A program made the position numbers and the translations under genes. DNA of 55,329 nucleotides from Deltaproteobacteria bacterium (lineage in GTDB: Bacteria > Myxococcota_A > Polyangia > Polyangiales > JADJMO01): contig JACPFM010000037.1 of assembly GCA_016182965.1 (NCBI GenBank), forward strand, positions 1-55,329, given 5' to 3'. Numbering within the stretch: position 1 is the first letter of the stretch; each line of letters starts with the position of its first letter. The notes under the pieces are model-generated. The model was not told the DNA's origin and did not search any database. It saw only the letters and a list, made by a program, of their open reading frames with translations. This document shows positions 9,031 to 17,787 of the stretch, piece after piece.

Positions 9031-10164
9031 CTACCGGGGGCGGCATACGCCCACGGAGAGACCGCCGGCGGCGACACAGCGTGACGCGAGACCCGCGCAG
9101 TCGGCGTCGGTGGTGCAGATCTTCGCGCAGGTGCCGGCCATGTCCGTGGGCGCCTTGGCGAAGGCGGGCGGCAGATTCGCATCGCACGCGAAGCCCAAGG
9201 GGCAGGCCTCGTTCGTCACGACTCGGCAGGCGCGGGTGCAGTAGCCGCTGCCGGTCGCGCCGTACCGGCAGGCGCACTTCCACGGGTACCCCGCCGAGTC
9301 GCCCTTGGTGCAGGCCTCGCCGATGGCCTTGATCGGGGTCGACCGCGTCGCGACGCACGCGCCCGTCTCGACCTGGCACCGGGTCCACTTGCCGACGCAA
9401 TCGGCGTCGACGATGCAGCCGCGTTGGCAGTGGCCGAACCCGTATGAGCCCTCGGCCCCTGCTTCGCCGACGGCGTCGGCATCGCCCATCGCGTCGCCCG
9501 AGCCGCCGGCATCGCCCACCACATCGCCGCCCGCATCGACCGACGCGTCAACGCCAGACCCGATCGCGAGGACGCCCTGATGGTTGCACGCGTTTCGCCC
9601 GGAGCAGCCGACAGGTGCCGCTCCATCACCGCCGAAAATGCAGCGCGGTAGGCAGAACGTACCGAGGTCGTTGCCGTGGCACGTGCCGAGCCCCCCGCCG
9701 CACAGCGCGTCGGCCGCCTTGGGATCGCACGAGGTGTCGACGCAGACTGGCGAGGGATCGCCGAGCAACACGGAGCAGAAGGCGCGGTCGTACCAGCCTG
9801 GGTCGCACTCCACTTCGCCGGAGCAGCTCGTGCCGACGGGCAGCGGACTCGAAGATGCGCCGCCGTCGCCCCCCGGGGGCGGTCGCGGCGGGAAGCACGA
9901 CTGCGAGCCGGTGACCCACCGCGGGCACCCTCGGGCGTCGGTCTCGATGCGCCACCCGACCGGCGCCGCATCGCACAGCTTGATGCAGCCGCCCCTCGCG
10001 TCGGTGCCGACCACCGGGCAGTTGCACGAGGGCGCCCCGAGGTCGCAGCACACGACGGCTCCGGCGTCTTTGGCAGCCGACTCCCCCGAGGGCGCCGCGT
10101 CGTCCTCACCCGAGCCCAACAGCGCCCCGATCACCACGACGGCGGCCACTCTCACGGTGCGCAC
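9031..10164 (-). CDS. Cysteine-rich secreted protein of unknown function
   Basis: About 377 residues if GTG 10164 is the start, which gives a hydrophobic signal-like N-terminus (AAVVVIGALLG). The mature part has more than 30 cysteines in short modules such as CSGEVECDPGW, CVDTSCDP and CIVDADCVG, and Asp/Gly/Ala-rich linkers (DASVDAGGDVVGDAGG). Such proteins are common among myxobacterial secreted proteins, and their function is unknown. The frame stays open to 10302, but there it translates a hexanucleotide repeat into an Ala/Asn/Lys/Asp string, which is unlikely to be coding. The start is uncertain. The 3' end lies 4 bases from the msrB stop (convergent). Confidence 0.7.
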   Translation of the reverse strand: MRTVRVAAVVVIGALLGSGEDDAAPSGESAAKDAGAVVCCDLGAPSCNCPVVGTDARGGCIKLCDAAPVGWRIETDARGCPRWVTGSQSCFPPRPPPGGDGGASSSPLPVGTSCSGEVECDPGWYDRAFCSVLLGDPSPVCVDTSCDPKAADALCGGGLGTCHGNDLGTFCLPRCIFGGDGAAPVGCSGRNACNHQGVLAIGSGVDASVDAGGDVVGDAGGSGDAMGDADAVGEAGAEGSYGFGHCQRGCIVDADCVGKWTRCQVETGACVATRSTPIKAIGEACTKGDSAGYPWKCACRYGATGSGYCTRACRVVTNEACPLGFACDANLPPAFAKAPTDMAGTCAKICTTDADCAGLASRCVAAGGLSVGVCRPR

Positions 10165-10252
10165 GCTGACACCGTGACACGACGACGAGCGACGGTCGAC
10201 GATCGCGGTCCCAGCGTCACCGTCCGCTCGCTTCCGCGAGCCCCCCTCGTCC

Positions 10253-10312
10253 GCCTCCGCGTTCGCGTTCGCCTTCGCGTCCGCGTTCGCCTTCGCTTTC
10301 ACTTTCGCGTCC
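10253..10312. repeat. Hexanucleotide tandem repeat
   Basis: Ten consecutive 6-base units close to GCGTTC/GCCTTC fill 10253-10312, with single-base variants (GCGTCC, GCTTTC, ACTTTC). The array ends 6 bases before the -35 box of the MBL/TetR operon. It also lies in the open frame upstream of the Cys-rich gene on the minus strand. Confidence 0.8.
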
Positions 10313-10317
10313 CCCCA

Positions 10318-10364
10318 TTGACAGCTGTAGTCCGGCGACTACACTGGCGTAGTCGACCGACTAC
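10318..10364 (+). promoter_or_regulatory. Promoter with two palindromic operators for the MBL-tetR operon
   Basis: A -35 box TTGACA at 10318-10323 and a -10-like TACACT at 10340-10345 are 16 bases apart. Two identical dyads, GTAGTC-N4-GACTAC, lie at 10327-10342 and 10349-10364, exactly 22 bp apart start to start. The first fills the spacer and touches the -10; the second covers the expected transcription start. GGAGG at 10367-10371 precedes ATG 10380. This is the layout of an autoregulated TetR operon, and the second gene of the operon is a TetR repressor. Confidence 0.85.
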
Positions 10365-10379
10365 ACGGAGGCCCCGCCC

Positions 10380-11645
10380 ATGCTCGATCCCTTCCAGAAG
10401 ATCTCCGAGAACCTCGGCCACTCCCCCGAAGACGCGAAGTTCTTCTGGGCCGGGGGCCCGGTCGAGGTCGCCGACCGCACCTGGTTCGGATCGATGTTCA
10501 GCGGCGTCACCGCGTTCGACACCGACGACGGTGTGGTCCTCGTCGACTCCGGCCTCGAGAAGGTCGCGCCGATGCTCGCGGGGATGATCCGCAGCCGCAC
10601 CCAGGCGCCGGTGCACACGGCTGTGTTCACGCAGGGGCACGTCGACCACGCCTTCGGCCTGTGGGCGTTCGTGCAGGACCAGCCGGCGCCGCGGGTCGTC
10701 GCGCACCGCAACATGCCGCCGCGCTTCGCCCGCTACGCGCGGACGTCGGCGCACAACGAGGCGCTCAACGCGCGGCAGTTCGGCGGCACCGTCGAGGCGC
10801 GCGCGCACGACGCGCAGTACCAGACGTTCCGCGCGCCGAAGCTCCCACCGAATGTCCTCTACGACGAGCGCGTCGATCTCACCGTGGGCGGCCTCACCTT
10901 CGAGGTCCACCACTGCAAGGGCGAGACCGACGATCACAGCTGGATCTTCTGCCCCGAGCGCTCCGTGCTCTGTCCCGGCGATCTGTTCATCTGGGGCGTG
11001 CCCAACGCGGGCAACCCGCAGAAGGTCCAGCGCTACCCCTGGACGTGGGCCGAGGGCCTCCGCGCGATGGCCGGCAAGGACCCGGAGTCGATGTGCCCGG
11101 GACACGGCGGTCCGGTGGTGCGCGACGGCAAGCTGGTCAAGCGCATGCTCCTCGAGACGGCGTCGTTCCTCGAGGCGATCGTCGAGCGCACGCTCGACGC
11201 GCTCAACGACGGCTCGCCCCCGCACGTCGACATCGTGCACCGCGTGCGGCTGCCGGTGAGCGACTCGCCGTGGCTGCAGCCGGTGTACGACGAAGCCGAG
11301 TTCATCATCCGCAACGTCGTCCGCTACTACGGCGGCTGGTGGTCGGGTCGCCCGAGCGAGCTCAAGCCGCCGCCGCGCGACGCGCTCGCGCGCGAGGTCG
11401 CCGGTCTCGCCGGCGGCGCCGCAGCGCTGCTGCAGCGCGCCGAGGCGCACGCGCGCGGGGGCGAGCTGCGCCTGGCCTGCTCCCTCGGGGACTTCGCGCT
11501 CGAAGCCGCGTCCGAGGACGAAGCCGTGCGAGCGCGCGTCGCGAGGCTCTATCGGCAGCGCGCCGACCACGAGGACAGCCTCATGGCGATCAACATCTTC
11601 AGCTCCGCCGCGGCGTACGCCGAGAAGGGCCGGCCGTTCCGATGA
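10380..11645 (+). CDS. MBL-fold metallo-hydrolase, alkyl-sulfatase-like
   Basis: 421 residues. The N-terminal metallo-beta-lactamase domain has the metal motif FTQGHVDH (residues 83-90), CPGDLF and PGHGGP. After about residue 270 the sequence resembles the alkyl-sulfatase dimerisation region (VRYYGGWWSGRPSELKP) with a helical tail. The canonical HxHxDH motif has Gln85 in place of the first His, which is unusual for a two-metal enzyme. It may hydrolyse an alkyl ester or sulfate; the true substrate is unknown. It is first in an operon with a TetR repressor whose ATG overlaps its stop (atga), so the substrate or a related lipophilic compound is likely the inducer. Confidence 0.85.
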   Translation: MLDPFQKISENLGHSPEDAKFFWAGGPVEVADRTWFGSMFSGVTAFDTDDGVVLVDSGLEKVAPMLAGMIRSRTQAPVHTAVFTQGHVDHAFGLWAFVQDQPAPRVVAHRNMPPRFARYARTSAHNEALNARQFGGTVEARAHDAQYQTFRAPKLPPNVLYDERVDLTVGGLTFEVHHCKGETDDHSWIFCPERSVLCPGDLFIWGVPNAGNPQKVQRYPWTWAEGLRAMAGKDPESMCPGHGGPVVRDGKLVKRMLLETASFLEAIVERTLDALNDGSPPHVDIVHRVRLPVSDSPWLQPVYDEAEFIIRNVVRYYGGWWSGRPSELKPPPRDALAREVAGLAGGAAALLQRAEAHARGGELRLACSLGDFALEAASEDEAVRARVARLYRQRADHEDSLMAINIFSSAAAYAEKGRPFR

Positions 11646-12154
11646 AGCCGCGCGGCCGCGAGGCGGTCGAGGAGGCGCTGCTCGACGCCGCCACCGAGCT
11701 GTTCGCCGAGCGCGGGCCGGCGCAGGTGTCGATCAAAGACATCGCCGCCAGCGCCGGCGTCAACCACGGCCTCGTCCACCGCCACTTCGGCTCGAAGGAG
11801 GCGCTGCTCCGCGCAGTGATGGAGCGGCTGGTCGGGCGCATCGAGGCGGCGCTGCCGAGCGAGGACGAGCCGCTCGTCGAGGCCATCGACCACGCCTTTC
11901 ACGGCACGCGCGAGCAGGGCGCGTACTTCCGCATCCTCGCCCACGCGCTGCTCGCCGGCGAGGACCCGGCGGCGATCCAGGAGCGCTTCCCGGTCGCCGA
12001 GCGCCTCGTGCGCATCGCGAAGCGCGAGGGGGTCGACGAGCCGAAGCGCATCGTCTCGGCGATGCTCTCGACCGGCCTCGGCTGGCTCTTGTTCGAGCCG
12101 TGGATCCGCGCGTCCACCGGGTACCGCGCGAAGAAGCCGCCGTTCGTGACCTGA
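11642..12154 (+). CDS. TetR/AcrR-family transcriptional repressor
   Basis: 170 residues, short for the family (usually 190-220). The N-terminal helix-turn-helix is clear: LLDAATELFAERG, IKDIAASAGVNHGLVHRHFG, SKEALLRAVM. The remaining helices form a small ligand domain. It overlaps the MBL gene stop by 4 bases, so it is translated with its partner, and it probably binds the two GTAGTC-N4-GACTAC sites in front of the operon. A truncated near-copy lies at 33269-33745. Confidence 0.9.
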   Translation: MKPRGREAVEEALLDAATELFAERGPAQVSIKDIAASAGVNHGLVHRHFGSKEALLRAVMERLVGRIEAALPSEDEPLVEAIDHAFHGTREQGAYFRILAHALLAGEDPAAIQERFPVAERLVRIAKREGVDEPKRIVSAMLSTGLGWLLFEPWIRASTGYRAKKPPFVT

Positions 12155-12178
12155 CGACGCTGCGGCGGGGGCGTCGGC

Positions 12179-13081
12179 TCATGGTCCGGTTGCACGGGGG
12201 GTGTAGACCATGCGCTTCTTCGCGCGCTCGAGGAGGACTCGGGCGGCGGGGGTGGAAGGCCCGGCGTCACGCCAGGCGAGGGCGAGACGCCCGCGCAGCG
12301 CCGGGCCGCGGATCGCGATCGACCGCAGCCGCGCCGACTGCGCCTCGGCGAACCTCCCCGGCAGGATCGCCACGCCGAGCCCGCGGGATGCGAGCCGAGC
12401 CAGCATGCCGAGATCGCCGGCCTCGAAGGCGATGCGCGGGACGAATCCGGCGCCGGCGCACGCCTCGTCGAATCGGGAGCGCAGCCCGGTGCCGCGCGGC
12501 AACGAGATCAGCGGGCAAGGCCGCAGCTTCTCGAGCGGGATCGCCTCCCGCGCGGCCCACTCGTGGTCGAGCCCGACGGCGGCGACGATCGGCTCGTCTG
12601 CGATCAACTTGATCGAGATGCCGGCCGGCGTCGTGCTGCCGAGGCCGATGATCGCGACGTCGAGCTGCCTGGTTCGCAGCCGCTCCACGAGCTGGTCGGA
12701 GGAGGCCTCGATCAGGGAGATCGCGACCGCCGGATGCTCCTCGTGAAACCCCGCCAGCAGGCCCGGCAGATCGATCTGATGCGAAGGCACCGTTCCGATG
12801 TTGACCTGGCCGCGGAGCAAGCCCGAGAGCTCGTCGACCGCGAGGTGCGCACCTGCCACCGCGCCGAGCGCAGCCCTCGCGTAAGGCAGCACGGCGACCC
12901 CGGCCTCCGTGAGGCCCACCGAGCGGTTGGACCGATCGAGCAGCTCGTGTCCCAGCTCGCCTTCGAGGCGGCGGATCTGGGCGCTCACTCCGGGTTGCGA
13001 GACGCGCAGCTTCTTTGCCGCGCGGGTGAAGTTCCTCTCTTCGGCGACCGTCACGAAGTATTCGAGTTGGCGCAGCTCCAT
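12179..13081 (-). CDS. LysR-family transcriptional regulator
   Basis: 300 residues from ATG 13081 (MELRQLEYFVTVAEE, the standard LysR beginning); an upstream GTG at 13099 is possible. The winged HTH reads FTRAAKKLRVSQPGVSAQIRRLE. The effector domain has LRGQVNIGTVPS and the usual periplasmic-binding-protein-like fold. The gene is divergent from the decaheme cytochrome gene with about 160 bases between the starts, the normal position for a regulator of its neighbour. It could control the cytochrome, but no convincing T-N11-A site was identified. Confidence 0.9.
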   Translation of the reverse strand: MELRQLEYFVTVAEERNFTRAAKKLRVSQPGVSAQIRRLEGELGHELLDRSNRSVGLTEAGVAVLPYARAALGAVAGAHLAVDELSGLLRGQVNIGTVPSHQIDLPGLLAGFHEEHPAVAISLIEASSDQLVERLRTRQLDVAIIGLGSTTPAGISIKLIADEPIVAAVGLDHEWAAREAIPLEKLRPCPLISLPRGTGLRSRFDEACAGAGFVPRIAFEAGDLGMLARLASRGLGVAILPGRFAEAQSARLRSIAIRGPALRGRLALAWRDAGPSTPAARVLLERAKKRMVYTPRATGP

Positions 13082-13240
13082 AACCAAATCTTCTAGCACG
13101 TGGACGTACTATCTATTGGACGCGCTTCCGCTGCGTCCCAGATTCTGGTCGCCAGAGGAATGGCGAACCCAGTCCGGCCACAGCGCGCTCGTCCTCTTCG
13201 CTGGGCCGCGAGGTCAGTAGCTCCAGTCGGGAGGAATCCG

Positions 13241-15925
13241 ATGAATCGCAAGGCGAGGCTCTGTTCGCTTGCTTTCGCAGCGTTGGTCTTGGGCGCGTGC
13301 GACGGGCCCGAAGGGCCCGAAGGGCCTGCAGGTCCCGCGGGGGCTCCGGGCCCCGATGGGTCCCAGGGTGACAAGGGCGACCCCGGCGCCAACGGCGACG
13401 CGGGCGCCAAGGGCGACCCCGGCAGCGAGGGCGACGCCGGCAGGAACGGAACGAGCGGCTTGAACGCCGGCCAGACTCGGGGGTTGGCCGTGGCGCTCCA
13501 GGTTTCGGCGCCGGCGAACGGAACCCACTTCGTGGCCGGCGAACAGGCCACGATCACCATCACGCTCGCGGACGAGCGAGGTCTGCCCGTCGAGCTCACG
13601 AAGCTCGCGCGGGCGCGGCTGATGGTCGCCGGTCCGATGGACGCGACGAAGACCAAGGCGGCGATCGCGCTGATGAAGGTGAGCGGCGACTACGCGGCCT
13701 CCGAGCACCACTACGTCGACCTGCAGAAGAGCACGAGCCCGAACCTGGTCGTAAAGGGCAACGTCATCACGTATCGGCTCGAGCCCGTGACGAGCGAAGA
13801 TCCGGGCACCTACCTCGTCGGGCTCTGGGCTGGATCGAAGGACTACCCGCTCGATCAGGCGTTCCCGATCAAGGAGATCCAGATCGGCACGAGCGTTCCG
13901 GAGACGCAGGTCACCGACAAGTCGAAGTGCGCCGCGTGCCACCAAGGCGCCGCGAACGGGAGGTTCTACTTCGCCCACATCGACCCGGGCTACTTCCCGG
14001 TCGGCGACTGGTCGCTCGACAGCGACGCCATCCGCACCTGCAAGCTCTGCCACAACACGGCCGGCTACGCGACGATCTGCAAGACGCCCGGCGCGACGCC
14101 CTGCGACGCCACCAACCGCCTCGTGGACCCCATCATGCGACGCGTCCACGGCGTTCATCGCGGCAAGGGCCTGAAGAACCCGTTCAACGTCGACCCGACG
14201 ACCGGTGACTTCCGCGCCTATTCGCACGTGGTCTTCCCGGCCGATCTGAGGCTCTGCACGAAGTGCCACACGAACGACGCGTGGAAGAACAAACCGCGGC
14301 GCGACGCGTGCGGCACCTGTCATGACAACGTCGACTTCGCGGCGGGCACGATCAGCCCGCCGCGCGTGCTCGGCACGCCGAAGGCCGGCAAGTGCACGAC
14401 CAGCGCGAGCTGCGCGACCGACTGGCCGCGCTACGCCTCCGCCGCGACCTGCAACGTCGCGACTGGCGCCTGCGAGCTCGGCAAGCACATGGGCGGCGTC
14501 GCCGCCGACAGCACGTGCGCGACCTGCCACACCGCCGACGACTCGGGGCCCTCGCCGATCCCGGCACGCCACGGCATCACGCCGCTCCCGGTCGGTCAGA
14601 CTGCGGAGCTGTCGTTCGCGAGCCCGCCGGCCAACGGGTCGTACTTCGTGGCCGGCGAGAAGCCGAAGCTCAAGGTGGTGCTCAAGAACCGCGCGACCCC
14701 GGCGGCGATCGTCGACCCCGCGACGTGGACGATGGCGAACGTCGGATCCTTCAGGCTGTTCGTGCACGGGCCTCGCTCCTTCGAGAACCCCGTCCTGACC
14801 TTCCCCGCCCTCGGCACCGCGGCGATCCGCGCAGCGGCGACGGGTGGCGTCCAACCGTACAACCTCTCGGCAGCGGTCGACCTCCAGGTGGCCATCGACG
14901 GTGGCGCGCCGCTGACCATCCCGGTCGCGGCCGGCACCTTCGCCAATCGCGCCCTGGCGACGGCGGCCGAGGTCGCCACGTGGCTGAACGCGGACGCCGC
15001 CTTCAAGCTGGTGGCCAGGGCTTCGACCAGCGGGACGAGGGTCGTCATCAAGAGCAACGCCAAGGGCACGACCTCGACGGTCGAGGTTCTCGCGAGCACC
15101 GCCGCCTCGCCGCTCGGGTTCGCGATCGGGAAGAACGTGCCGACGATGACGGGCGCCTACGTGTTCAGCGACCTGCGCATCCAGTCGGACCCGGTCGACG
15201 AGGATCCGTGGCTCACCCGCGTGCCCGGCGCTGCTGGTTACGCCGAATACCAGCTCGCCGACGTCGCCAGCCTGAAGCCCGGCACCTACAGCGCCACCGC
15301 GTACGTGCAGCTCGCCGGCAAGACCGGCAGCTGGGCGAAGCTCGTCTTTCAGGTCGGGACGGCCAAGGCGCAGGAGCTGGTCGCCACCAACTGCGCCGAT
15401 TGCCATGAGAGCACCAGGATGCACGTCTCCTATCTCGGGGACCTGCCGTTCGAGCCCGACTTCTGCCACTCGTGCCACGACTACCAGCAGCAGATCCTCG
15501 GCCAGAGCGGTTGGGGTCAGAACAACAACGGCTTCGGCGCAGGCCCGTTTTCGCGTCGCATCCACGGCGTGCACTTCGGCCGCTACCTGGACAAGCCCCT
15601 CGAGATCCACCCGACGTACGGCCCGGTGTACGCCGAGCTCGTCTTCCCGCAGGACGTCCGCCACTGCCCCAAGTGCCACGCCAAGACAGACACGTGGAAG
15701 AAGACGCCGAGCCGGCTCTCCTGCCTCGGCTGCCACGACAGCGACGCGGCGATCGCCCACGGCACGCTGAACACGATCGACCCGACGCCGGCCCAGCCGT
15801 ACAGCGGTGACGAGCACGAGTCCTGCTCGGCTTGCCACGATGACGGTCGCGCGTTCTCGGCGACGAAGACGCACGACATCTCGTCGCCGTACGTCCCGCC
15901 ATACCCCCGCGAGCCGGCGAAGTAG
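13241..15925 (+). CDS. OmcA/MtrC-family decaheme c-type cytochrome lipoprotein with collagen-like linker
   Basis: 894 residues from ATG 13241 behind GGGAGGA at 13229-13235. The signal ends in lipobox LVLGAC. Residues about 21-75 are a collagen-like Gly-X-Y run (GPEGPEGPAGPAG and onward). Two halves follow, each a beta domain and a five-haem domain. Ten CXXCH sites are visible: CAACH, CKLCH, CTKCH, CGTCH and CATCH in the first half, and CADCH, CHSCH, CPKCH, CLGCH and CSACH in the second. This is the OmcA/MtrC outer-surface multihaem plan, used for electron transfer to extracellular acceptors. No porin (MtrB) or periplasmic decaheme (MtrA) gene is in the window, so the electron route is unknown. 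Confidence 0.93.
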   Translation: MNRKARLCSLAFAALVLGACDGPEGPEGPAGPAGAPGPDGSQGDKGDPGANGDAGAKGDPGSEGDAGRNGTSGLNAGQTRGLAVALQVSAPANGTHFVAGEQATITITLADERGLPVELTKLARARLMVAGPMDATKTKAAIALMKVSGDYAASEHHYVDLQKSTSPNLVVKGNVITYRLEPVTSEDPGTYLVGLWAGSKDYPLDQAFPIKEIQIGTSVPETQVTDKSKCAACHQGAANGRFYFAHIDPGYFPVGDWSLDSDAIRTCKLCHNTAGYATICKTPGATPCDATNRLVDPIMRRVHGVHRGKGLKNPFNVDPTTGDFRAYSHVVFPADLRLCTKCHTNDAWKNKPRRDACGTCHDNVDFAAGTISPPRVLGTPKAGKCTTSASCATDWPRYASAATCNVATGACELGKHMGGVAADSTCATCHTADDSGPSPIPARHGITPLPVGQTAELSFASPPANGSYFVAGEKPKLKVVLKNRATPAAIVDPATWTMANVGSFRLFVHGPRSFENPVLTFPALGTAAIRAAATGGVQPYNLSAAVDLQVAIDGGAPLTIPVAAGTFANRALATAAEVATWLNADAAFKLVARASTSGTRVVIKSNAKGTTSTVEVLASTAASPLGFAIGKNVPTMTGAYVFSDLRIQSDPVDEDPWLTRVPGAAGYAEYQLADVASLKPGTYSATAYVQLAGKTGSWAKLVFQVGTAKAQELVATNCADCHESTRMHVSYLGDLPFEPDFCHSCHDYQQQILGQSGWGQNNNGFGAGPFSRRIHGVHFGRYLDKPLEIHPTYGPVYAELVFPQDVRHCPKCHAKTDTWKKTPSRLSCLGCHDSDAAIAHGTLNTIDPTPAQPYSGDEHESCSACHDDGRAFSATKTHDISSPYVPPYPREPAK

Positions 15926-15993
15926 ATCTCGGCGCGGCCCGCCTCGGCCACCCATGCCGGGTGCTCGGAGGCGAACCCCTGCTATCCTGCGGC

Positions 15994-16734
15994 ATGCGCC
16001 GGCTCGTGCGGATGGTCTTCGCCGGCACGCTCGTCGGCGTGTCCGGGTGCACGTGCATCGAGAACGAGCTGAAGCTGCGGATGCAGCCGCAGGAGCAGGC
16101 CGTCAGCGCCGCGGCGCGAAGCGACAAGGCCTCGTGGCGCGAGGCGGTCGTCCGACGTGAAGTCAGGAAGGTGGATGCCAGCGGGCGCGATCCCTTCCGG
16201 TACTGGACGGTTACCGAGTCGATCCTCCTCCGCGAGGGACCGAAGGGCGCCCCCGACGTCTGGCACGTTCGGCTCGCGACGCTCAACGCGCAGCGCGATC
16301 CGACCGAGGAAGTGAGGCGCCGTCTCGACCTACGATGGGTGCTCGTGTACGCGCCCGACGGTCACGGCCTGTCGGTGCGCGTCGATCGCAAGGACGAGGC
16401 GTGGACGTACGTCGCGCTCGACAGCGGCGATTTCCCCCTGCACTGCCCGCACTGGACGTTCGGCGAGGACACCGACGATCCGTTCGGCTCCGGCGCTGCG
16501 CCGTCCACGCGCGCGCTCCACCTCGACGTGCTGCGCGGCGTCGTCGCCAAGGGGAAGAAGCACGACGGGAGCGTGTATCGCGACGAGGTCGACGCCGCGG
16601 TCGCGTTCACGTGCGCGCACCGCAAGGATCGAGAGCTCGTCGACGCCGTGCGCGCCGCCGTCGAGGCGCGCGGCAAGAAGAAGGGCCCGTCCGATCTGAG
16701 GGGCATCGACGCCTCGTGTCTCGACGAGGCCTGA
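15994..16734 (+). CDS. Hypothetical lipoprotein
   Basis: 246 residues from ATG 15994. The start MRRLVRMVFAGTLVG is followed by lipobox VSGC, so it is probably lipid-anchored. The mature part is charged and has no motif I recognise; it has VWHVRLATLN and four scattered cysteines (two of them in CPHW and FTCAH). It lies 68 bases after the cytochrome gene on the same strand and could be co-transcribed. Function unknown. Confidence 0.7.
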   Translation: MRRLVRMVFAGTLVGVSGCTCIENELKLRMQPQEQAVSAAARSDKASWREAVVRREVRKVDASGRDPFRYWTVTESILLREGPKGAPDVWHVRLATLNAQRDPTEEVRRRLDLRWVLVYAPDGHGLSVRVDRKDEAWTYVALDSGDFPLHCPHWTFGEDTDDPFGSGAAPSTRALHLDVLRGVVAKGKKHDGSVYRDEVDAAVAFTCAHRKDRELVDAVRAAVEARGKKKGPSDLRGIDASCLDEA

Positions 16735-16785
16735 CGAACCGGGCACGGAGCGGCGCGATCGCGCCGGGTCGGCTAGCCTGTCCGC

Positions 16786-17382
16786 ATGCGTCGCCAGCTC
16801 CTCGCGATCGCCTTCGTCGTCGCGGTCGCCGCCGCGCGCAGCGTCCCCGCGGCGAGCCCGCCCGGCGGGTCCTCCGCGTCGCCCGCGCCTTCCACGTCCG
16901 GATCGGCGAGTGGTCTGGAGCGCGCGAGAGAGGCCTTCGCGAAGGGAGTGGCGCTGTTCGATTCCGGTGATTACGCCGGCGCGCTGGAGCACTTCGCCGA
17001 GGCCGAATCGATCAAGTACACGCCGGCGATCCACTTCAACGTCGCGCGCTGCCTCGAGAAGCTCGGCAAGCTGGTCCACGCGCTCGAGGCGTACCGGAGG
17101 ACGGAGGCCGACGCGCTCGCCGAGGGCAAGGACTCCCTCGCCAAGAGGGCGGTGGAGTCGGCGACGCAGCTCGAGCCGCATGTCCCGAAGCTCACGGTGG
17201 TGGCCAAGCCCTCCGGCGCCAAGATCGCGATCGACGGCGTGCCGGTGTCGTCCGGCGTCGCGCACCTCGTCGATCCCGGCAAGCACACCGTCGTCGTCAG
17301 CGCGCCCAAGCTGACGACGAAGACCCTCTCGGTGAGCCTCGCCGTCGACGAGGCGAAGAAGCTGGCGGTCGCGCTTCCGTGA
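16786..17382 (+). CDS. TPR-PEGA domain secreted protein
   Basis: 198 residues. A signal peptide (LLAIAFVVAVAAARS) is followed by a Ser/Pro-rich stretch. TPR-like helices come next at about 45-120 (AFAKGVALFDSGDYAGALEHF, then AIHFNVARCLEKLGK). A PEGA domain is at about 130-175 (VVAKPSGAKIAIDGVPV, GKHTVVVSA). This pairing is common in myxobacterial envelope proteins and usually mediates protein or cell-wall contacts. It is 51 bases after the lipoprotein gene on the same strand. Its molecular role is unknown. Confidence 0.8.
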   Translation: MRRQLLAIAFVVAVAAARSVPAASPPGGSSASPAPSTSGSASGLERAREAFAKGVALFDSGDYAGALEHFAEAESIKYTPAIHFNVARCLEKLGKLVHALEAYRRTEADALAEGKDSLAKRAVESATQLEPHVPKLTVVAKPSGAKIAIDGVPVSSGVAHLVDPGKHTVVVSAPKLTTKTLSVSLAVDEAKKLAVALP

Positions 17383-17415
17383 CGACCCGGCGGGGAGTGT
17401 CAACGGGTGGCGGCG

Positions 17416-17766
17416 CTACTCGCAGGCGCCGGCTCCGTTGCAGTTGGGCTTGGGAGCTGCGCACTCGTTGTACGGATCCGTTCCCTTGAGAATGGGAGCG
17501 CAGGTCCCGTCGCCCTTTCCGGTATCGACGCCCAGGCACGAGGTGCAGCCGAGGGTGCAGAGCGTGTTGCAGCAGACGTGTGGAGCCGACGGGTGTCGTT
17601 CCCACGCGCAGACGTTGTTGCAACGAGGCCATTTGTACGGATCGGGGCAAGGCGCGCCCAGCGGGAGCCCGCAGGCGCCGGAGGCCTGGTAGCAGACCCC
17701 CACGCCGCCGGGACCGATGCACTCCTTGTCCGGATCGGTGGCGTCGGCGACCTTGCCGCACCAGCC
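17416..17766 (-). pseudogene. Remnant of a cysteine-rich secreted protein
   Basis: The frame starts right after a TAG at 17767-17769 and reads a dense cysteine pattern for about 116 residues (CGKVADATDPDKECIG, CCNTLCTLGCTSCLG, ending NCNGAGACE). These modules match the style of the Cys-rich domains in the gene at 9031-10164 and in the RHS protein. There is no signal peptide or convincing start (a GTG at 17703 lies inside the module). It is best read as the 3' end of a gene whose front half is lost. It lies 21 bases beyond the stop of the VKOR-like gene on the same strand. Confidence 0.6.
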
Positions 17767-17787
17767 CTATCGAGAAGCGGGCCGCGC

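Noticed and set aside
10165..10302. Ala/Asn/Lys/Asp-rich extension of the Cys-rich protein
   Set aside because: It is the translation of a hexamer repeat and gives no signal peptide at the end of the protein; the GTG at 10164 gives one.
13214..15955. Minus-strand open frame of 913 codons opposite the decaheme cytochrome
   Set aside because: No motifs and low-complexity Arg/Val/Asp composition; the plus strand holds ten CXXCH sites.
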